DNA from: an uncultured Clostridium sp.
Lineage (GTDB): Bacteria > Bacillota > Clostridia > Clostridiales > Clostridiaceae
Assembly (NCBI GenBank): GCA_946575275.1
Contig: CAMNZV010000032.1
Location: 1 to 10,871, forward strand
Direction: 5' to 3'
DNA length: 10,871 bases
Shown here: positions 5,941 to 10,871 of the stretch, piece by piece
Numbering within the stretch: position 1 is the first letter of the stretch
Layout of the letters: each line of letters starts with the position of its first letter
Position numbers and translations under genes: made by a program
Notes under the pieces: model-generated
Databases searched by the model: none
What the model was told of the DNA's origin: nothing
The model's input: only the letters and a program-made list of their open reading frames with translations

Positions 5941-8900
5941 ATTTAATTTTACAACTAGAAATAAAATAATTTGTTTTAGTTTAATTTTCTTTTTAATACT
6001 TAATATTAGCACTCCACTTTCAATAGCCTTTGCAAAGGATATTTCAAATGGGGAAAATTATAATGCTCTTAAATATACCTTGTTTGCAGAGGAGACAATA
6101 AAAGTAAACAATTTTAACACTATAATAAATGGAAATATTTATACTGGAGAGGATTTTGAGTATACAGGAGAAGAAAAGGTTACAATTAATGGATATGGAA
6201 ATATAAATGGAGAATATAAAGAATCTAAAATAAATTCCTTGCAGGAAATTAAAAATGACAAGGAGAAAATAGTTGATTTTAAAGATGAAGTAATATCAAA
6301 ACTTAGAAGTACCAAAAATTACAATGAAGATACAGTGTTTGAAGAAGATATTATAGATGTTTCTGAATATATTAATGTAGATGGAAACTTGCATATAGAT
6401 AGAAGTACATTAATTGGAACAGGGTATATTTTAGCAAAGAATAATATTATATACGATGCAATTAATGATAAGACAAATGATTATAGTGTATTTATGTATT
6501 CTGAAAAAGGAGATATTACAATAAGTGGTAGTAATATTGTTATAAATGGTGTTATAGCGGCCCCTAAAGGTAAAATAAAGATAAATGCTAAGAATATTGA
6601 AATAAATGGTGCTATATATGCTGAATCTATTGAATTAAATGGTAGCAATTTAGTTGTAAATGATAATGGTAGGGAAAATACAAAAAACTTTTTTGAACCT
6701 AATCTTGATATAGTTATAGAGGGTGAATTAAAGGAAAATAGAAAAATCACATTGGATATATCCCAAAATGAAGACCTTTCATTATTGGAAAAGGATTCTA
6801 TTTCTTGGACTATAGTACCTTTAGATGAAGAGGATGGGGAATTATACAAGGAAATTGATGATAGCATAAAAATTGATGAGGATACTTCAGATATAAAAAC
6901 GAAAAACTTAATATTTAAAAGACATGGGAAGTATTTAATAAAAATAAATTATTCCACTGAAAAAATGAACTCATCAATAGAAAAGGTTATAGAAATAAAA
7001 GAAGATGAATTACCAGTAGCAGATTTTTCAGTTAATACTACTTATTTTAGAGAAGGTGAATCTGGAATTGCTAATATAAATATTAAGGATTTATCATATT
7101 CAAAGGATAATGATAAAATAGCAACAAGAATTTGGACTGTAATATATGATTCTAATAATGACGGTAATTATGAAGATGAAGAAATTAATGTTATTAGTGA
7201 GGGTAATGAAACTGAAATAAATTATGAAACAGATAAGGTTGGGAAATATAAAATTCAGCTTGAGGTTAAAGAACATTTCACAAATACCATTGAAAAGTTT
7301 ATATCTACGGAAGATTACAAAGCAAATGTCAAAGAAGAAATATTTGAAGTTGACAACAAAAGGCCAGAATCGGCAGTGGAAGTTGAAAAGTCAAAGAAAG
7401 TAGACTTGGTTTTCACTGTAGGAAAGGCAGATAACAGTAAAATAGAACTCTATGGTGATAAGATAGAGGAAATAAAGAAAAGCTTAGAGGATGAGGGCTT
7501 TGAAGCTAATGTATCCACTGTTACCACATCAAAATTAACGGCACAAGATACATTTGCATGGAAGGAATATGATCATTATAATTACGTTGATTATTATTTG
7601 CCAACTATACCAAAGCATATACTTTATGAAGGAAATGATATTAAAATGGTTGGATATTCTAGAAGTCCATTTAATGATTTCTTATTCGTAGAAGATAATA
7701 ATAAAACTCAAAAGGTATTTAATTTTGATTTGCAAAGGGATAATACAGATTGGCATAGTATGGAAGGTGGAGGTTTTTTATTTAACTCTACAATTTCAGA
7801 TGATACATTAAATGGGTTTTGTATATTATTAACACAAGGTGGATTGAAATTAGTGCAAATTAAAAATGCTAATTTGGATGCCTTTAGGAGTGGGAATTAC
7901 AATAATATACAGAATCATGGTACTTTGTTAAGAACATTTAGTATGGGTAATTTATATGATAATCATCAGATAAAAATAGTCGTAGATCCTAATAGCATTT
8001 CTCTTTTTGATAACGGTAAGTTATTAATTGATAATTATGTATTACCAAAAGGGGACTTTGGAAGTGGATTTGGACCTATTATAAGTCATAGTTCACATGC
8101 TTGTAGACAACAATCCTACTTTACATTTAAAAATATAACGATGGAAACTGTAACAGGTAAAAGCTTATCAGAAGTTTTAAATGGTTATAATTGGACCAAG
8201 GGTGCAAGTAGGTATGTTATAAATCTAAGTGATGAAGAAGTAGCAGATATAAAGTCAGATGAGGATATATCAGAGGTATCAAAAGCAATTATAACTGAAG
8301 AAATTAATTTTACTGCATTAGGAAATGAAAAGAATAATGATAAATATGAAAAATTAATTAGTTCTTCAGGTGGAATATTTTTTGATGGAACTAATATTGT
8401 AGAGGCTATGGGCTCTTTAAGTAATTATATTTTAAGCAATGAAAAATCAAGAGATTTTAAAGTGGATAGATACATTACTACAGAAGATGAAGTTGATTAT
8501 ATAGATTATTATAGGGATAGTGAAAAAGATCCATTATATAAAGCCCATTGGCAATATGATTACAATCCTACTGTTTTCACAAAAAAGTATAATGAAAATA
8601 CAATAGAAACAACAACTACAGAGGAACCAATTAGAAGTTTTAATCAAACAGGAGCATATTCTATTAAACTTAGAGTACAAGATAACCCTGCATTAGATAA
8701 CGAATATCTAGATTCTTATAGAAAATGGTCAGATGAAAGTATCTATCAAAAGGTGTTAATGGTTCATAATAGGCCTATTATTGAAAGTAAAATAGAGATT
8801 TTTGAAAATATTGAGGATAAAACTAAGTGTATTATTAGATTTACAGAGAATAGCTATGATTTAGATCATATAGATGATCCAGAAAAAGGTATAGTAAGTA

Positions 8901-10871
8901 GGGAATATAGCTATAAAGAAATTAATGATAGTACATGGCAGGATGGAATTATTCCAAACAAACTAGATGTAGGAAAAATATATTTAATTAAAGAAGTAGT
9001 TAAAGATAAAGAAGGATTTTTAAGTAAGCCAAAGATTATTGTGGCAGATACAAGAGCATATAAAGTCCAGGAAGAAGTAGTTGATAATGAGGTCCCAACT
9101 GTTGTAATAACAACATCAAAAGATAGAGCAGAAGTAACGGATCAAATTGAAATAAGTGGATATGCTATAGACAATATGGGGGTTGATAAATTTGAGATAT
9201 ATGTCAATGGTGAAAAGGTCTTAGATAAACCAGGAAGAATTTTTTACACTTGCTACAAAGAGGAGACCATTAAAATTGTAGCAAAAGCAGTTGATATATA
9301 CGGGAATGAAGCAACACAAACTAAAGAAATTTATGTTGCAGATAATAGGGATAAAACACCACCAACTATTGATTTTGAATTACCTAAGGGAGATTCTGTA
9401 ATGAAAATAGTTGGTACAGTAAAAGATAATGTAGAATTAAAAGAATACATTCTGTCATATAGAAAAAAAGGTAGTGAGGACTATAGTCAAATTTCTAAAG
9501 GAAGTATTTCAATTATTCAAGATGAAATAGGTATATTTGATACAACCTATCTAAAGAATGGAGTATATGAAATTAATCTTTATGCAGAGGATACTGCAGG
9601 TAATAAGTCCTATTTAACTGCTGAGTATATTGTAAATAATGAAGAAGAATTAGAATCACCAAATAAAGACAAAGAAGAAAGACCAATAGTAAATTTATAT
9701 ATCAACAGTACCAAGGTTAAGGTTAATGAAAATATATCAATTGATGTTTCAGCTGAAGATAATAGAGGAATTGATAAGGTAGAGGTATTTAAAAATGGTG
9801 AGATTATTGGTACTGAGGAAGGAAAATATACTATTTCCGAGAATGAAGCTGGAATTAACAAAATAAAGGTTATTGTTACTGATATTGATGGAAATGAAAC
9901 CATTAAAGAAGTAGAATATATAGTTATTGATGATAGAGATAAGATAGCACCAACTGTTGAAATAAACACACCAGAGCATGGAAAAACCATAAGTGGATTA
10001 ATTTCAATTGTGGGAACAGCAAAGGATGACAAGGAATTAGCAAGATATACCCTTAAGTATAGAAAAGTTGGAGATGAAAAATTTACAACATTTGCTGAGG
10101 TTGATAAAGATAGAGAAAATGAAATGTTGGGTGTATTGAATACAAATGTATTAGAGAATTGCATGTATGAAGTAAGATTAATTGCAGAAGATAAGGGAGG
10201 TAATATATCATACACTCAATACACTTATAATGTATTAAATAAATCTGTTGATGAAAATATTGCTCCCCAAATTAGTCTAGTGTTGTCAAAACAATTTGCT
10301 TCAATTAATGAAAAAGTTAAAGCAGGTATTATTGTATTGGATTCTGATTTGAAGGAATATAAGGTATACATGGATGGAGTAGAGGTGAAGGACAATAATG
10401 GAATTTTTGAGTTTACCTCAACTACTACTAAATCTGTTGAAATAAAAGTTTATGCAATAGATGAAAAGGGAAATAAAGCTGAAGTTAAGGATACCTGTAT
10501 TTTCTATAATGACTTAGATAAGATAGCACCTACTGCAAAAATTAATAAGCCTGATGAAATTGAAATTTTAACGGCTCCAACAGCAATAATTGGATCTGCA
10601 TTTGACGAAACTGAAATGGACAAATATATTTTAGATTACAAGAAGAAGGGTGATGTAGGATATACTACAATTGTTGATTCTAATATAGAGAAGAACAATA
10701 AAGAATTAGGTATTTTCGATACTACAATGCTAAGTAATGGAATATATGAAGTGAGACTTAGAGTAATTGACAAGGGCGGTAATATAACAACAACAAAGAA
10801 TATATATACTGTTGAAGGTAAAATGAAAATAGGAAATATGGCATTTTCCTTCCAAGACATAAAGAGTAACA
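5933..10871 (+). CDS. Giant secreted multidomain protein leading into an RHS/YD-repeat region, 3' end beyond window
   Basis: The frame is open from ATG 5933 to the window end: 1646 codons with no stop. A signal peptide (hydrophobic 12-31, likely cut after AFA, residue 34) is followed by several regions. Residues 40-245 include a beta-helix-like stretch with repeated I-x-I-x-G/A turns (184-243). Residues about 361-448 are PKD/Ig-like (PVADFSV). Residues about 485-745 form an unassigned region with VDLVFTVG, a conserved-looking AQDTFAWKEYDHYNY, then DWHSMEGGGFLFN (606-618) and GSGFGPIISHSSHACRQQ. Residues about 945-1030 are a further Ig-like unit, and 1054-1628 hold six Ig-like units in three A-B pairs. 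The end, GKMKIGNMAFSFQDI, resembles the lead-in to RHS/YD repeats. It is co-transcribed with the upstream anchored protein. Probably a surface adhesin or polymorphic-toxin carrier; the effector end is not visible. Confidence 0.88.
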   Translation, partial: MIKFNFTTRNKIICFSLIFFLILNISTPLSIAFAKDISNGENYNALKYTLFAEETIKVNNFNTIINGNIYTGEDFEYTGEEKVTINGYGNINGEYKESKINSLQEIKNDKEKIVDFKDEVISKLRSTKNYNEDTVFEEDIIDVSEYINVDGNLHIDRSTLIGTGYILAKNNIIYDAINDKTNDYSVFMYSEKGDITISGSNIVINGVIAAPKGKIKINAKNIEINGAIYAESIELNGSNLVVNDNGRENTKNFFEPNLDIVIEGELKENRKITLDISQNEDLSLLEKDSISWTIVPLDEEDGELYKEIDDSIKIDEDTSDIKTKNLIFKRHGKYLIKINYSTEKMNSSIEKVIEIKEDELPVADFSVNTTYFREGESGIANINIKDLSYSKDNDKIATRIWTVIYDSNNDGNYEDEEINVISEGNETEINYETDKVGKYKIQLEVKEHFTNTIEKFISTEDYKANVKEEIFEVDNKRPESAVEVEKSKKVDLVFTVGKADNSKIELYGDKIEEIKKSLEDEGFEANVSTVTTSKLTAQDTFAWKEYDHYNYVDYYLPTIPKHILYEGNDIKMVGYSRSPFNDFLFVEDNNKTQKVFNFDLQRDNTDWHSMEGGGFLFNSTISDDTLNGFCILLTQGGLKLVQIKNANLDAFRSGNYNNIQNHGTLLRTFSMGNLYDNHQIKIVVDPNSISLFDNGKLLIDNYVLPKGDFGSGFGPIISHSSHACRQQSYFTFKNITMETVTGKSLSEVLNGYNWTKGASRYVINLSDEEVADIKSDEDISEVSKAIITEEINFTALGNEKNNDKYEKLISSSGGIFFDGTNIVEAMGSLSNYILSNEKSRDFKVDRYITTEDEVDYIDYYRDSEKDPLYKAHWQYDYNPTVFTKKYNENTIETTTTEEPIRSFNQTGAYSIKLRVQDNPALDNEYLDSYRKWSDESIYQKVLMVHNRPIIESKIEIFENIEDKTKCIIRFTENSYDLDHIDDPEKGIVSREYSYKEINDSTWQDGIIPNKLDVGKIYLIKEVVKDKEGFLSKPKIIVADTRAYKVQEEVVDNEVPTVVITTSKDRAEVTDQIEISGYAIDNMGVDKFEIYVNGEKVLDKPGRIFYTCYKEETIKIVAKAVDIYGNEATQTKEIYVADNRDKTPPTIDFELPKGDSVMKIVGTVKDNVELKEYILSYRKKGSEDYSQISKGSISIIQDEIGIFDTTYLKNGVYEINLYAEDTAGNKSYLTAEYIVNNEEELESPNKDKEERPIVNLYINSTKVKVNENISIDVSAEDNRGIDKVEVFKNGEIIGTEEGKYTISENEAGINKIKVIVTDIDGNETIKEVEYIVIDDRDKIAPTVEINTPEHGKTISGLISIVGTAKDDKELARYTLKYRKVGDEKFTTFAEVDKDRENEMLGVLNTNVLENCMYEVRLIAEDKGGNISYTQYTYNVLNKSVDENIAPQISLVLSKQFASINEKVKAGIIVLDSDLKEYKVYMDGVEVKDNNGIFEFTSTTTKSVEIKVYAIDEKGNKAEVKDTCIFYNDLDKIAPTAKINKPDEIEILTAPTAIIGSAFDETEMDKYILDYKKKGDVGYTTIVDSNIEKNNKELGIFDTTMLSNGIYEVRLRVIDKGGNITTTKNIYTVEGKMKIGNMAFSFQDIKSN
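9092..10816 (+). repeat. Three tandem pairs of alternating Ig-like domains (A-B)3
   Basis: Protein-level repeats within the giant gene. A units start at nt 9092, 9683 and 10265 (89-91 codons); B units start at 9365, 9953 and 10532 (95-106 codons). A units share an E/KxxxSGxAxDN..GVDKFEIYxNG pattern and close with DK-A/P-PT (RDKTPPT, RDKIAPT, LDKIAPT). B units share a KEYILSYRKKG-like strand, a GIFDTTxLxNGxYEV motif and an AEDxxGN end. The linker DNA AGATAAGATAGCACC is identical at two junctions. These look like bacterial Ig-like stalk domains. Confidence 0.78.
10817..10871 (+). other. Probable start of RHS/YD-repeat region (cut by window edge)
   Basis: Residues 1629-1646 read GKMKIGNMAFSFQDIKSN. 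In RHS-repeat proteins the repeat-rich cocoon is often preceded by a GxLKxGNFxLSFTDL-type strand, followed by a RTYDS..GDFGYGW motif. The first part matches here; the second would lie past the window edge. This rests on recalled family pattern only. Confidence 0.6.

Noticed and set aside
6481..6867. Minus-strand ORFs opposite the giant gene (6481-6867, 9610-10215, 9749-9979, 10636-10860)
   Set aside because: They are low-complexity Ser/Ile/Leu/Phe-rich shadows of the open + strand frame, which runs from 5933 to the window end with signal peptide, domains and a perfect ribosome site.

Overview
The window is strongly AT-rich, with Shine-Dalgarno-led, tightly packed genes, a clostridial-type diaminopimelate decarboxylase and large Gram-positive secreted proteins. 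All of this points to a low-GC firmicute, most likely a Clostridium or close relative. Every gene I can support is on the + strand.

Region 1 (1-~450) is the right-hand part of an IS200/IS605- or IS607-type element. It holds the C-terminal 95 or so codons of a TnpB RNA-guided nuclease, then a structured non-coding stretch that looks like the omega-RNA scaffold/right end. That stretch contains a 9-bp stem (381-389 with 421-429). The element stops within about 25 bases of the next gene.

Region 2 (454-4763) is a metabolic block. A lipoprotein solute-binding protein, a membrane permease and a short ATPase form a complete NMT1/SsuA/ThiY-like ABC importer, joined by overlaps or one-base gaps. A sigma-A-type promoter at 2755-2783 follows, overlaid by an unusual three-half-site inverted repeat. 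It drives a TrmB-family regulator (probably started by a non-AUG codon) and a one-base-overlapping diaminopimelate decarboxylase (lysA). The arrangement suggests a TrmB-controlled uptake/decarboxylation module whose substrate is not evident from sequence. A rho-independent terminator at 4778-4817 closes the block.

Region 3 (4829-10871) is a surface-protein operon with its own promoter (TTGACA/TAAACT). Its first gene encodes a secreted beta-rich protein with a C-terminal membrane anchor and what looks like a decayed LPXTG motif. Eight bases of overlap lead into a giant secreted protein, open for 1646 codons to the window edge. It has a signal peptide, a beta-helix-like segment, PKD/Ig-like and uncharacterised beta domains, and three tandem pairs of alternating Ig-like repeats. 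The last 18 residues look like the entry to an RHS/YD-repeat region, so the gene probably continues as an RHS-type surface protein or polymorphic toxin.

No tRNA, rRNA or CRISPR array was seen. No intergenic gap exceeds about 165 bases.
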